Source: AP-15 sp963732095
GTDB lineage: Bacteria; Pseudomonadota; Alphaproteobacteria; ATCC43930; CGMCC-115725
Direction: 5' to 3'
NCBI GenBank assembly: GCA_963732095.1
Contig: CAVSZA010000054.1
Span: 248,001-312,000, forward strand
Length of the DNA: 64,000 bases
In this document: positions 7,334 to 17,201 of the stretch, piece after piece
Layout of the letters: every line of letters begins with the position of its first letter
Numbering within the stretch: position 1 is the first letter of the stretch
Translations under genes and position numbers: made by a program
Notes under the pieces: generated by a model
Told to the model about the DNA's origin: nothing
Seen by the model: the letters and a program-made list of their open reading frames with translations, nothing else
Databases searched by the model: none

Positions 7334-9355
7334 TTGCGGGCGCCCCCGCAACTGCTTCAGGATCGCGCAACGGATCGCGGGCGGGGGCGCCAGAGCGAGG
7401 GCTTGCGCGTAGAGGGCCGAGACTTCGGTATCTTCTCGTCGCATCGTCAGCACATGCGCGAGCGATAAGAGAGTGTCGAGGCTGGCCCCGTCGAAGCTCG
7501 CCGCCTTGCGATAGGCGGTTTCGGCATCCGCTGTTCGGCCGGCCTCTTTGAGCGCATGACCCAGCTGGACCCATATTGCCGCGGCCCCTGGGGCGCGAGC
7601 GAGCTCGTCTAGGTAGTACCGCGCGGCTAATTCCCATTGCCGGGCATCGCGCGCCCGATCCGCCAGAAGCCTTGGCGTTTCCTGGCGGCGCAGGCGCATG
7701 AAGCACCGATCGGCGGCGTCGAGCCAGCGCAGCACCACATTATGAAGCCATTCTCGGCGCAACCGTGCAGGCGCAGCTGGCGTGAGGTCCTTGGGCCACC
7801 GGATCGCCGCCGCGAACCACCGCTCCCCTTCCGCTGCGGCACGTTCGCGGTCGTTTTCGATTTGGGATCTTTCACGGCTCAGCCGCTCACAATCGGCCGT
7901 TAGGCAGTCGCGCGTCCGGGTTAGCGCTCCACATTTGGATGCCAGGCGGCGGCCCTCAGCGCGCGCCTCGGCGAGCTCGCGCTGGAGGAGGGTGTTTTCC
8001 TCGCTCATCCGGGCGAGTTCGACGGCCTTCGCGGCGCAACTTTGGTCACTTACCTCCTTTAGCACCATCGCGTCGCGATACTGGTGTGACAGTCTCTCAC
8101 ACTCGGCGAGCACGATGTCCAGATCACGCTGCAACCGCTCGCGATCGGCTCCGAACGTGCTCGTTGCAGCGGCTAATGCATCGCGTTCACTCGCCAGCTT
8201 GTCGACGACATCGCGGGCTCTTCCGATATACCTTTCGCTAATCTCAATCTCGGCCCTGGTCTCGTCGATAAATTCGCCTGCAAAGCGCAACAAATCTCCG
8301 CGGTCATACAGGTGGTCCAACATCGCCACGGCAAAATCGAGATTTTCCCTAATCTCATGCCAATCGATCATCGTCGGATCGAACAACTCGTATTGCTGAA
8401 TTTCGACTGCATCGGCTAGGTCTATCCGTAAGCGCGTGGCAACGCTCAGCTCGTCCTGGACATGCTCGCGGTAAGCTCGGCTCCGTGCCAGCCGCGTCGC
8501 ATTGACGACCAGGTCGGCATTTGATTGTCCGATTAAGAAAAGATAGGCGTGGAATGAGGTGTGAAGCGTGAAGAGATCCTTCTTGGGGAGGGCCTTGGCG
8601 AGTGTGGCTGCCAGTTGTTGGCGCGTTACGGCACCATCTTCCGCGCGCTCGCCGCTACCTTGCGCGCCTGCCTTGACCAGAGAACGGTTGACGACTCCAG
8701 AGAGAAACGCGTCCTCAGCATCGAGCATAATTTGGAGAACCCGCTCGATAAAATAGCTATTTCCATTCCGTTGTTGCGCCAAAAAAGAAAGCCACTGCGT
8801 CCACCAGTTTCGGTACTGAAAGATGTGAAGCCCCGAGTACTGCTTTTTGATGGCGGGCAGTCGTCCGAGAGAACGGGAGAAGCCGAATACCGGAATTTTC
8901 CGACAACGGCTGGCACGCCGCAGGAGCAACGCCAAATACTTTTGTTCCTCGGGACGAAGTCGGCCGCCGACGCCGTCAATGGGAGTGAACCAGCGGTAGG
9001 GAATTTCCGGGACAAACAGGCGGACACCGCCCGCTTTTCGGATCAGCGGCAGAAATTCCCGAAAGTAAGGCTCGCTCCCCGGATGCCCCGAATCCCAGGA
9101 GCCGGGACTAAGAATTCCCGCAGTAGAACGTGCGATTGTCGCCAACTGCTCATTAAACGGCTCGCAAAAGCAAATCGTACCCGGGTTCTCGCGGAATTTG
9201 AGCCAGAACCAGGTATGCGAAACGCGCCAGCTTGAGTGAATAAATATCGGCGCCTTCCCGTGCCCTTCTCCGGCGTCGCCGCGGACCCGGCTGCGCGGCC
9301 GAGAAGTGTCTGAACTCACACTTGGATGGGCATCGGGCGCAGTTTCCTTGTGCAT
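7319..9355 (-). CDS. sulfotransferase-like protein with coiled coil and TPR tail
   Basis: A 678-residue three-part protein. Residues about 35-340 look like a sulfotransferase domain: IFIHSSWRVSHTWFWLKF occupies the place of the phosphosulfate-binding loop of PAPS-dependent enzymes and is followed by FCEPFNEQLA. Residues about 360-510 are a long charged coiled coil rich in Arg, Glu and Leu. The last 100 residues are TPR repeats beginning ARDARQWELAARYYLDEL and AAIWVQLGHALKEAGRTAD, a type fused to glycan-modifying proteins in Rhodospirillales and Acetobacteraceae. It may sulfate a cell-surface polysaccharide, but the canonical loop is altered and activity is not certain. It stands alone, with gaps of more than 450 bases on both sides. 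Confidence 0.65.
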   Translation of the reverse strand: MHKETAPDAHPSVSSDTSRPRSRVRGDAGEGHGKAPIFIHSSWRVSHTWFWLKFRENPGTICFCEPFNEQLATIARSTAGILSPGSWDSGHPGSEPYFREFLPLIRKAGGVRLFVPEIPYRWFTPIDGVGGRLRPEEQKYLALLLRRASRCRKIPVFGFSRSLGRLPAIKKQYSGLHIFQYRNWWTQWLSFLAQQRNGNSYFIERVLQIMLDAEDAFLSGVVNRSLVKAGAQGSGERAEDGAVTRQQLAATLAKALPKKDLFTLHTSFHAYLFLIGQSNADLVVNATRLARSRAYREHVQDELSVATRLRIDLADAVEIQQYELFDPTMIDWHEIRENLDFAVAMLDHLYDRGDLLRFAGEFIDETRAEIEISERYIGRARDVVDKLASERDALAAATSTFGADRERLQRDLDIVLAECERLSHQYRDAMVLKEVSDQSCAAKAVELARMSEENTLLQRELAEARAEGRRLASKCGALTRTRDCLTADCERLSRERSQIENDRERAAAEGERWFAAAIRWPKDLTPAAPARLRREWLHNVVLRWLDAADRCFMRLRRQETPRLLADRARDARQWELAARYYLDELARAPGAAAIWVQLGHALKEAGRTADAETAYRKAASFDGASLDTLLSLAHVLTMRREDTEVSALYAQALALAPPPAIRCAILKQLRGRPQPGDH

Positions 9356-9819
9356 CTCCGGCCAACATATCCGCGAACCAGTTCAAATTAACTATAAGTA
9401 TTACGTGGTGGCGACATCCCCGCCGAGCCTCCTGTTAACTGCAAAACATTATCCAGCGGACAATGTCGCTGCGCCGCCTGCTCGCTCGCAAAAGTCCGGA
9501 TTCCCGTGGCCGAGCGCTGCGCCAACAACCAGGTCAATGTTTATATATCAGACGTTTGCGTGCGGCGAACGCCTGCTTTGGGTGGAATCTCTTCCTTCCG
9601 GGGCAGGGCAAGGAAGCTGCCGCGCCGTTGGCTCATCAGACCTGAAGGGCAGGAATCCACCCCGAGGAGACCTCGGTGCAGGTACCAAGCGTCAGATTCT
9701 ATCCACTAGGTCGTGGTTATTGACCCAAATTGGCGCTTGCGGGTGCCACGCCTATGGTTAAGAGTTGCCCCGATGCCGAGCTGCAGCATGGCGGATCGGC
9801 TAAAGAAGGGGGGAGCCGA
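9356..9819. other. intergenic stretch between divergent genes
   Basis: About 460 bases between the divergent sulfotransferase and cytochrome genes. Short frames here lack ribosome-binding sites and homology I recognise. A T/A-rich patch (gtttatatatc, about 9539-9549) could be a promoter core for the cytochrome gene, but no paired -35 box is convincing. Confidence 0.4.
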
Positions 9820-12246
9820 ATGGCAAGTCGCCAGTCCTGGGGAGTGCGCCTATTGCTGTCGATCGCGCTCTTGTCGGCGGCAATTTGGCTCGGCGAGGCG
9901 GCGTGGGCGCAGGCGATCTTGGACGAAGCCCGGCAGGCGGGACGGTCGGCCCAGTCGTTCCCGGCAGCCGACGAGGATTATTTTCGGGCAATGGATGGCG
10001 GCCTTGCGCTCACCCCCGACGAGGTCAAGGGGCGCAACATGTGGATCGTCTGGACCGGCGGCGACGACCGCCTGTGGGACGAGCTGACCAACGTCACTTT
10101 CGGGAACTTCGATCTTTTGAAGATTTTGTCCTCGTACCCTGGGTGGAAATACAGCCGCGACAACCGATGGAATTACTTTGGGCTCGTCAACGAGCCGTGT
10201 TTCGCGAAGGCGACCAGCCCGAACCCGCAGCGCTACGGTCTGTGGCTCGATGTGCGCGATCCCAATTGTCCGCCCGATCCTTTCGCCAATGCGGAAAAAT
10301 ACCCCGGGGTCGCGGTCGGCGCGCGCGGCAAGAACATTCCGGCGGGATCCTATTACGGGGAGCCGACCGGTATCGTCGGCATGCGGCTCTTCCCCAATCC
10401 CGAGTTCGACGAGGCCGCGGCAAAAGAATGGAATGCCGAAAGGTTCTACAACGACCCCAACTACTACCTGTCGAAGGAGCTGGTGCGGCCCTACCGCGTC
10501 GGGGTTTCCTGCGGCTTCTGTCACGTCGGTCCGAACCCCGAAAAGCCGCCGGCGAACCCCGAAGCGCCGCAATGGGAGAATTTGAGCTCGATCGTCGGCG
10601 CGCAGCATTTCTGGGTCGACCGCATTTTCGCATGGAACGCAGACCAGTCGACCTTTTTCTTCCAGTTCCTGCACACCGCCCGGCCTGGCTCTTTGGATAC
10701 GTCGCTGGTGTCGAGCGACAACATCAACAATCCGCGCACAATGAACGCGGTCTACAATCTCCAAGCCCGGCTCGAGGCGGCGAAGCGCTGGGGGCGCGAG
10801 ACATTGGGGCCGGACAATTTAGCAAACAAACAGTTCAACGATTTTATTACCCAGGGGCCGCTAACGCAGCTTTTTGAGCCGCCCAATACGGTGTGGACGC
10901 CGCATGTGCTGAAGGACGGCTCCGATTCGGTCGGCGCGCTCGGCGCATTGAACCGGGTCTATCTGAATATCGGCCTGTTCAGCGAGGAATGGCTGCGCCA
11001 TTTCAACCCGATCCTCGGCGGCAAGCCGGTCACGCCGATCGAGATCACGACGGCCCGTGCCAACTCGTCCTATTGGGATGCGACCGAATTGCAGACGCCG
11101 GCTATGGCGCTGTTCCTGTTGAAGGCGTCATATCCGCACAAGCTGAAGAATGCGCCGGGCGGCGCCGCCTATCTGAACGACCCTCCGGACGCGGTCAACC
11201 AAGGCAAGATCGTCTTCGCCGAGAATTGCGCGGCCTGCCATTCCAGTAAGGCGCCGCAGCCGCCGGTGGCGACCAACCCCGCTGCATGCATCGGCTCCGG
11301 CTATCTCGACTGCTGGAACCGTTATTGGGAATGGACCCGAACCAGCGATTTTAAGCAGCAAATGCGGCGGATCGTCAATGCCGACGATTTTCTCGACAAC
11401 AACTATATGTCGAACGACATGCGCGTGCCGGTGACATTGCTGCAGACCAATGCCTGCGCCCCGCTGGCGACCAATGCAATCGCCGGCAACATCTGGGACA
11501 ATTTCTCCTCGGCCTCCTATAAAGAGCTGCCGTCGGTCGGCGCGATCACCGTGTACAACCCGCTCACCGGGGCGCCGCAGCAGTATCAAATGCCAGCCGG
11601 CGGTCGCGGCTACACCCGCGTTCCGTCATTGGTCAGTGCGTGGTCGACCGCGCCGTTCCTCCTCAACAACAGCGTCGGCACCTTCAACCCGAGCCCCTCG
11701 GTCGAAGCCCGCATGGCTTCGTTCAACGATTCGATCACCCAGATGCTGTGGCCGGAAAGGCGCGAGAAGGACGCTGTGCTGGGCGACAAGGTACCGGGCG
11801 TGATCGACCGGACTACCGTGACGAGCTGGCTGCGCGTCCCGACCGGCTACCTGCCGGACGTCCTCAAGGACACGCAGGATGTGCTGCAGCTGATCGCTCC
11901 CAAACTCTTCGATCAGGGCGGGCTCGAGATCGGGCCGATCCCGGCCGGGACGCCGATCGACCTGCTGGCCAATTTCGACCCGCTGCCGCAGTCGACAAAT
12001 TTCCGCGAACGTCTGGCGCACGACAAGGCGGTGGTGAAGGTGGTGGTGCAGCTCGTGCGGGACCTGAAGGCATTGCCGCAAGGCGCCACCGACGAGCAGG
12101 CGCGCCAGGTGTTCTCGAATGCCGGAGAGCAGCTTTTTGCGCTGAGCAAATGCCCGGATTATGTCGTCAACCGCGGCCATTACTTCGGCGCCGACCTCGG
12201 TGACGCCGACAAGAAAGCGCTGATCGCCTTCCTGAAGACGTTCTGA
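9820..12246 (+). CDS. secreted two-haem cytochrome c protein
   Basis: An 808-residue protein with an N-terminal signal peptide (RLLLSIALLSAAIWLGEAAW then AQA). It has two CxxCH haem c sites: CGFCH at residues 231-235 and CAACH at 470-474. The C-terminal half, including KQQMRRIVNADDFLDNNYMS and RVPSLVSAWSTAPFLLNNS, resembles large periplasmic cytochromes encoded beside GMC oxidoreductases. The likely role is to accept electrons from the FAD enzyme encoded next and pass them to the respiratory chain; that is inference from context. ATG 9820 follows a GGGGGGAG site, whereas the upstream ATG at 9730 would bury the signal peptide. The downstream gap to the GMC gene is 180 bases and holds a REP-like element. 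Confidence 0.85.
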   Translation: MASRQSWGVRLLLSIALLSAAIWLGEAAWAQAILDEARQAGRSAQSFPAADEDYFRAMDGGLALTPDEVKGRNMWIVWTGGDDRLWDELTNVTFGNFDLLKILSSYPGWKYSRDNRWNYFGLVNEPCFAKATSPNPQRYGLWLDVRDPNCPPDPFANAEKYPGVAVGARGKNIPAGSYYGEPTGIVGMRLFPNPEFDEAAAKEWNAERFYNDPNYYLSKELVRPYRVGVSCGFCHVGPNPEKPPANPEAPQWENLSSIVGAQHFWVDRIFAWNADQSTFFFQFLHTARPGSLDTSLVSSDNINNPRTMNAVYNLQARLEAAKRWGRETLGPDNLANKQFNDFITQGPLTQLFEPPNTVWTPHVLKDGSDSVGALGALNRVYLNIGLFSEEWLRHFNPILGGKPVTPIEITTARANSSYWDATELQTPAMALFLLKASYPHKLKNAPGGAAYLNDPPDAVNQGKIVFAENCAACHSSKAPQPPVATNPAACIGSGYLDCWNRYWEWTRTSDFKQQMRRIVNADDFLDNNYMSNDMRVPVTLLQTNACAPLATNAIAGNIWDNFSSASYKELPSVGAITVYNPLTGAPQQYQMPAGGRGYTRVPSLVSAWSTAPFLLNNSVGTFNPSPSVEARMASFNDSITQMLWPERREKDAVLGDKVPGVIDRTTVTSWLRVPTGYLPDVLKDTQDVLQLIAPKLFDQGGLEIGPIPAGTPIDLLANFDPLPQSTNFRERLAHDKAVVKVVVQLVRDLKALPQGATDEQARQVFSNAGEQLFALSKCPDYVVNRGHYFGADLGDADKKALIAFLKTF

Positions 12247-12307
12247 CGGCCACATCGGACGCGCAATGGAACACCAGGTGTGGTCTTGTCCCGAGGCCGG
12301 CTTTCTC

Positions 12308-12383
12308 GTCATGGCCGGACTTGATCCGGCCCTCCACGGATCGCTGTTGCGGAAGGCATGGATCACCGGGATAAGCCCGGTGA
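12308..12383. repeat. REP-like intergenic palindrome pair
   Basis: Two hairpins: ggccgga at 12313-12319 pairs with tccggcc at 12325-12331, and tcaccggg at 12363-12370 pairs with cccggtga at 12376-12383. The gtcatggccgg...gataagcccggtgatgac style is a common intergenic repeat in rhizobial and rhodospirillal genomes. It lies between the cytochrome and GMC genes and could attenuate transcription between them. Confidence 0.75.
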
Positions 12384-12426
12384 TGACGACTTGGTCGCAT
12401 GACGACACTGCGGTCAGAGAGGTCCA

Positions 12427-14301
12427 ATGAGTGAGCGGGGCCCGTTCGATTACATCGTGGTCGGTTCCGGCGCCGGAGGCGGAACGCTTGCTGCGCGGCT
12501 GGCCGAGGGCGGGCGCTCGGTGCTTCTGCTGGAGGCCGGCGGCGATCCGCGGCAGCTCTCGGGCACCAATGACGATCAGCCTGGCATCAACCGTCTGCCC
12601 GACGATTACGATGTGCCGTCGTTCCATGGCTTCGCCAGCGAGAACGACGCGATGCGGTGGGACTTTTTCGTTCGGCACTACGCGTCGGACGAGATGCAGC
12701 AGAAGGACCCGAAATACCGCAAAGACTATCGCGGCGTCCCGGTAGACGGAGTGCTCTATCCGCGCGCCGGAACTTTGGGCGGGTGCACGGCCCACAATGC
12801 CATGATCCTGGTCTACCCGCACAATGCCGATTGGGACGGGATCGCCAGCCTCACCGGCGACCAGTCATGGGCTGCCGAAAACATGCGGCGGTATTTCATG
12901 CGGCTGGAGAACTGCCGTTACCGGCCGCTCGAGCGCGTCCTGGCGGCGGCGGGCCCAAACCCGTCGCGCCACGGCTGGCAGGGCTGGCTGCAGGCGGAGA
13001 CCGCAATTCCAAAGGCGGCAGTGCGCGATTTCGGGCTGGTTCAGGTACTGCTCGATTCGGCGCATGCGGCGTTCGACGATATCGGGCAGCCGATCGAGCG
13101 TCTTCTCGACCTGGTCGAGGCCAAGGCCGATCCAAACGACTGGCGGGTCGTGACAGAGAACGCGGTGGGCGTGCGCTATACGCCGCTGGCGACGCGCAAT
13201 CACGCCCGGATGGGTGCGCGTGAGCGCACGTTGGAGACAGCACAAAAATACCCGGACCGGCTTCGAATCGAGCTCGACGCGCTCGTCACCCGGGTGCTGC
13301 TCGGCGAAAACAACCGCGCGACCGGCGTCGAATACCTGAAGGGCGAGCGGCTCTACCGCGCTCATGGCCAACCGGCGACCGCAGAGGGGGAACTACGCCG
13401 AGCGCAGGCTACGCGCGAGGTTATCCTCTGCGGTGGCGCGTTCAATACGCCGCAGCTCCTGATGTTGTCGGGGATCGGGCGCCGCGACGTATTGGAGCCG
13501 CTCGGCATTCCAGTGAAGGTGGAGCTCCCCGGGGTCGGCAAAAATCTGCAGGACCGCTACGAGGTCGGCGTCGTCAACCGCATGAGTTTCGAGCGCTGGA
13601 ACATCCTCGAAGGCGTCACCTTCAGCCGTGGCGACCCGGCCTATCGTGACTGGGCGGAGCGGCGCGAGGGCCTCTATACCAGCAATGGTGCAGTGCTGGC
13701 GGCGATCCTCAAGTCACAGGCCGAGCGCCCGCTCCCGGATCTGTTCTGCTTTGCGCTGGTGGGGCTGTTCGGCGGGTATTTCCCTGGCTACTCCTCACTC
13801 GCAGTCACCAAGCCCAATTATCTGACCTGGGCGATCCTGAAGGCGCATACCGAAAACCGCGCCGGCGAGATCGTGCTCCGCAGCGCAGACCCACGCGACA
13901 CACCGCTTATCAACTTCCATTATTTCGAGGAGGGCAGCGATAAGGCGGGTGAGGACCTCGATTCGGTCGTCGCCGGCATCCGGTTCGTACGCAAGCTGAC
14001 CGCAAAGCTCAAAGCCGAAGGGGCGATCGCCGAAGAGGAACAGCCGGGCGAGGCGCGCCAGAGCGACGACGAGCTAAAGGATTATGTGCGCACCACGGCC
14101 TGGGGCCACCACGCATCCTGCACCTGCCCGATCGGGCCGCGCGACAGCGGCGGGGTGCTCGGCAGCGACTTCCGGGTGCACGGCACCGACGGGCTGCGCG
14201 TTGTCGACGCGTCGGTATTCCCGCGGATCCCCGGCTTCTTCATCGTCAGCGCGGTCTACATGATCGCCGAAAAGGCCGCGGACGTGATCCTCGCCTCGTG
14301 A
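12427..14301 (+). CDS. GMC-family FAD-dependent oxidoreductase
   Basis: A 624-residue glucose-methanol-choline oxidoreductase. The Rossmann motif VGSGAGGGTLAARLAEGG sits at the N-terminus, GTLGGCTAHNAMI forms the FAD loop, the second signature GGAFNTPQLLMLSGIG is present, and the C-terminus has WGHHASCTCPIG and LRVVDASVFPRIPGFF. GMC enzymes oxidise alcohols, aldehydes or sugars. There is no signal peptide or Tat motif, so it is probably cytoplasmic unless exported with a partner. The upstream cytochrome c gene suggests dehydrogenase rather than oxidase chemistry, with the cytochrome as acceptor, though the compartments would need reconciling. AGAGAGGTCCA precedes the ATG. Confidence 0.9.
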   Translation: MSERGPFDYIVVGSGAGGGTLAARLAEGGRSVLLLEAGGDPRQLSGTNDDQPGINRLPDDYDVPSFHGFASENDAMRWDFFVRHYASDEMQQKDPKYRKDYRGVPVDGVLYPRAGTLGGCTAHNAMILVYPHNADWDGIASLTGDQSWAAENMRRYFMRLENCRYRPLERVLAAAGPNPSRHGWQGWLQAETAIPKAAVRDFGLVQVLLDSAHAAFDDIGQPIERLLDLVEAKADPNDWRVVTENAVGVRYTPLATRNHARMGARERTLETAQKYPDRLRIELDALVTRVLLGENNRATGVEYLKGERLYRAHGQPATAEGELRRAQATREVILCGGAFNTPQLLMLSGIGRRDVLEPLGIPVKVELPGVGKNLQDRYEVGVVNRMSFERWNILEGVTFSRGDPAYRDWAERREGLYTSNGAVLAAILKSQAERPLPDLFCFALVGLFGGYFPGYSSLAVTKPNYLTWAILKAHTENRAGEIVLRSADPRDTPLINFHYFEEGSDKAGEDLDSVVAGIRFVRKLTAKLKAEGAIAEEEQPGEARQSDDELKDYVRTTAWGHHASCTCPIGPRDSGGVLGSDFRVHGTDGLRVVDASVFPRIPGFFIVSAVYMIAEKAADVILAS

Positions 14302-14309
14302 GCAGCGGT

Positions 14310-15470
14310 TCAATGATGCAGATGGAACCGTTCGACAAACGGATTGAGCTTCTTCGCCCGTACCAGGAAACGCCGACCGCTGGTTCCTGCGTATATCTTC
14401 GCGGCGCGGAACAACAGGTGCGCGTCGACGATGCCTGAAGCGAGCGCCCGGTCGATCCAGCCGCGCGCCTCGACAAACTCGGCATTGCGGTAGTACGCCC
14501 AGGCGAGCGCCGCCTGCGTCGCGAAGTTCTCCCTTAGTCGCAGATCTGCGCGCGCCCAGGTAACCGCCGCGGCGCCGTCCTTCGCGACATCGGCGTAGTA
14601 GTCCGTAAGATGATGATAATAATGCACCTCGCCGCGCTGGGCGGATTTCAGATAGCCGGCAAGGGCCCTCTCCCGCCAATAGCGCGCCGCGTCCGGTTGC
14701 TCGGCAATCTCACACAGTTCCGCAATCGCTTGCAGCAAGTCGGGGCGTTCATTGACGGCAACGAGCCGCTCAAACAGCTCGATGGCCTCGGCGCACCTGC
14801 CCTCGGCGCCGAGCAGTTCGGCTTTGTATTCATCAACGAGCCAGTATCCCGGATATGCGGCCTCGGCCCTGTCGTAATGAAATCGCGCGTCCGGATAAGC
14901 GCCTCGGGAAAAGGCGACAAAACCCCGCTGCACTTCGAGCCACGCATAGGACCGCATCTCTTTTGCGGTCAATCCGTCTTCGGCCTCCCGATAGAGCCGG
15001 TCGGCACCTTCGAGATCGCCCATTTTGCCGCGAAAATACGCCAGGCGGGCAAGACCACTCCACGACCGCGCGACTTCCATTGTCCCGATGTACCCTGCCT
15101 CGGCCTGCCGGTAGCGCCCATGCTGAAAATCGAGATCGGCGCGAAGCAGGCAAGCTTCGATGCACTGGCCGGCCGTCGGGATCGCGAGAAGAGCTGCCTC
15201 GACATCGTCCAGCCTGTGAAGCTTGAACGCGACATTCGCCTTCAGTAGATAAAGATCGCCCGCATGCGTCAGCAACGGCACCGCGCGCTCGATCGCCCGC
15301 TGGACCGCGCCCAATTGGACCAGATCACCGGCAATCGAAGCACGCTGGTACAGACGATAAATGTACTGGGTCAAGCGTTCCGGGTCGATCGGAAACGCGA
15401 ACGGATCGGCAATGCTCAGCTTGGCGATGTCCTGCTCGATGCGCCGCAGTTCGGCCTGGTACCCCGCCAT
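14310..15470 (-). CDS. TPR-repeat protein
   Basis: A 386-residue, largely helical protein made of degenerate tetratricopeptide repeats: LYLLKANVAFKLHRLDDVEA, RADLDFQHGRYRQAEAGYI, LARLAYFRGKMGDLEGADRL and AALAWAYYRNAEFVEARGW are the clearer units. There is no signal peptide. It is the last gene of a minus-strand group after a lipase-like gene and a DUF4331-like gene, separated from the latter by a REP-like element. Its stop lies 8 bases from the stop of the converging GMC gene. TPR proteins serve as protein-binding scaffolds; no partner can be named from the sequence. Confidence 0.75.
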   Translation of the reverse strand: MAGYQAELRRIEQDIAKLSIADPFAFPIDPERLTQYIYRLYQRASIAGDLVQLGAVQRAIERAVPLLTHAGDLYLLKANVAFKLHRLDDVEAALLAIPTAGQCIEACLLRADLDFQHGRYRQAEAGYIGTMEVARSWSGLARLAYFRGKMGDLEGADRLYREAEDGLTAKEMRSYAWLEVQRGFVAFSRGAYPDARFHYDRAEAAYPGYWLVDEYKAELLGAEGRCAEAIELFERLVAVNERPDLLQAIAELCEIAEQPDAARYWRERALAGYLKSAQRGEVHYYHHLTDYYADVAKDGAAAVTWARADLRLRENFATQAALAWAYYRNAEFVEARGWIDRALASGIVDAHLLFRAAKIYAGTSGRRFLVRAKKLNPFVERFHLHH

Positions 15471-15504
15471 AGATGTCAGTCACTAAAAGCAGAAGTCGTT
15501 TTCG

Positions 15505-15595
15505 TCGTTCCCGCGAAAGCGGGAAGCCGCAGCGTGCAACGCCACAGCTGCTCCCCTGGACCCCCGCTTTCGCGAGGGTGACGATAATTCGGTAT
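15505..15595. repeat. REP-like element
   Basis: Contains the perfect hairpin ttcccgc/gcgggaa at 15508-15525 (loop gaaa) and a related second half with tggacccccgctttcgcgag. The tcgttcccgcgaaagcggga...gacccccgctttcgc form is a widespread intergenic repeat in alphaproteobacteria. It lies between the DUF4331 and TPR genes. Confidence 0.75.
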
Positions 15596-15607
15596 AACCA
15601 CCGAAGG

Positions 15608-17173
15608 TCACCACGGCTCCGCCAGATAAGGGAAGCCGAGCAGAAATTCCTTGTCGTTTTTCAGCGGATTGGGAGGGGTCTTCGGCTCGATCGGGGCGCT
15701 GTTCCAGAGGGCCGGGTCGTTCAACAGCTCGACGTGGTATGGCTTGCCGTTGAGGCTCGCGCTCATGTCCAAAAAGGTCGACAGGAAGCGAGTCGCCACC
15801 TGGTCCTCCAGGCGCCGCCCGAACGGCCATGTGCCGGTCGTATCCATGTCGATCGAGTTCACATTGGGGATGAAAATGTCGAGGGGGCGCCGCAGCGGTA
15901 TCTGCAATCCTTTCGGGTTCCAGGAATTGTCGGGCATGTTGAGCTCCTGAAACAGGATCTTTTTAACCCGCGGGAAGGCGTCCACGACGTGGGTGTAGAT
16001 TCGATGAAGCGACACCGGGGAATTGTCGTGATCGAAGGCACAGGCAAGCCCCAGCGCGGTGATCGACGGGCCAAACCCCCATCCGAGATGACCGAGCCGC
16101 TTGATAAAATGCGGCGCCAGCCAGAAATTATTCGCACCGAGTTGACGGTTGTCCTCGCGTTCACTCAGTGCCGCGTCGGCGAAAGCCTGACCGTCCGTAT
16201 CGACCAGCTTGTATTTCTTCAGTTCGTCGTCGAGAGTGAACGCATCCAATAGAACATGCGGATGCTCTATCCAGAGGGGATCGTCGGGAATCGGCTCGAC
16301 CTTGCTCGATGCCTTCAGCACCCAGCTTTCGCCCCAGGCGTTGACGATACGGTGCTCGCCGGGTCTGTCGGTCAGGAACGCCAATGGCAATTCGAGAATG
16401 ATCGCATTGCAATTCTGGCCCGCTCTCGCATCCTCGCCCGAATACACGAAACGGAAATTGCCGTTTTCGTCCTTCTTGAACTGGTTGCCGTTCCAGGTCA
16501 GCGGTCTTGGCGGCAACTCTCGCTTGTGCCCACGGCCCCATTCGGGTTGACTCGGGTCATAATTGAATAGGTCGTTGCCCTCGAGCTCGAGAAATGTTTT
16601 GGGAATTTTGAGCTCGCGCAAATCCGGCATCGTATGGGGCACGTGGTAGAATTGCGGGGCATAGTTGATTGACCTGAAAAAGCCCGGAAGATCATTGAAG
16701 AAGGCGTCATCCCTGCCGCCGATGAAGGCTTTGACCGGCTGGCCATTAGGCGATTGCAATGTGGCGCTTTGATTGGTCGCGATAGCCGCGGAGAAGCTTC
16801 CGCCGGGGAAATTTAGAAAGCGGATATGGGCTTGGTTTTCGCGGTCGACGGTCACGCGAATTTCGGAAGGTTTCAAAACGCTCAGATATTTGTTCTTGAC
16901 GGTTTCCAGATATGCCAGAAATCCTTCGAGACTCGCATCCTCCCCGGCCGATCGCACGAACCGGCGATCGGGCGCGATCAGGATCCGGTAGAGCATGTCT
17001 GAATCCAATATCCCGGTATGCGGTACTGCGGCAAAGGTCAGAGCAATGACGACCTTCTCACCGGCCGAAACGTCGTCGCTCGGAAATCCGAATATGTCGT
17101 AAAGGTCGGCTGCACTGACATCGATGTCCGAGAAAATCGAATTTACGGCATTGGGATCATTATGGTCTGCCAC
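15608..17173 (-). CDS. DUF4331-like protein
   Basis: A 521-residue protein with the pattern of DUF4331 proteins. The N-terminal DISAADLYDIF-like DVSAADLYDIFGFPSDD is followed by VIALTFAAVPHTG, and later sections have DDAFFNDLPGFFRSINYA and FGRRLEDQVATRFLSTFLD. Family members often have a secretion signal; this one does not, starting directly with MADHNDPNAVNSIFSDID. The biochemical role of the family is unknown. It sits 28 bases downstream of the alpha/beta-hydrolase gene, so both are probably cotranscribed, and it is followed by a TPR gene. Confidence 0.65.
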   Translation of the reverse strand: MADHNDPNAVNSIFSDIDVSAADLYDIFGFPSDDVSAGEKVVIALTFAAVPHTGILDSDMLYRILIAPDRRFVRSAGEDASLEGFLAYLETVKNKYLSVLKPSEIRVTVDRENQAHIRFLNFPGGSFSAAIATNQSATLQSPNGQPVKAFIGGRDDAFFNDLPGFFRSINYAPQFYHVPHTMPDLRELKIPKTFLELEGNDLFNYDPSQPEWGRGHKRELPPRPLTWNGNQFKKDENGNFRFVYSGEDARAGQNCNAIILELPLAFLTDRPGEHRIVNAWGESWVLKASSKVEPIPDDPLWIEHPHVLLDAFTLDDELKKYKLVDTDGQAFADAALSEREDNRQLGANNFWLAPHFIKRLGHLGWGFGPSITALGLACAFDHDNSPVSLHRIYTHVVDAFPRVKKILFQELNMPDNSWNPKGLQIPLRRPLDIFIPNVNSIDMDTTGTWPFGRRLEDQVATRFLSTFLDMSASLNGKPYHVELLNDPALWNSAPIEPKTPPNPLKNDKEFLLGFPYLAEPW

Positions 17174-17201
17174 AACCTGCTCCTCCCTAGGCGGCTGGCT
17201 C

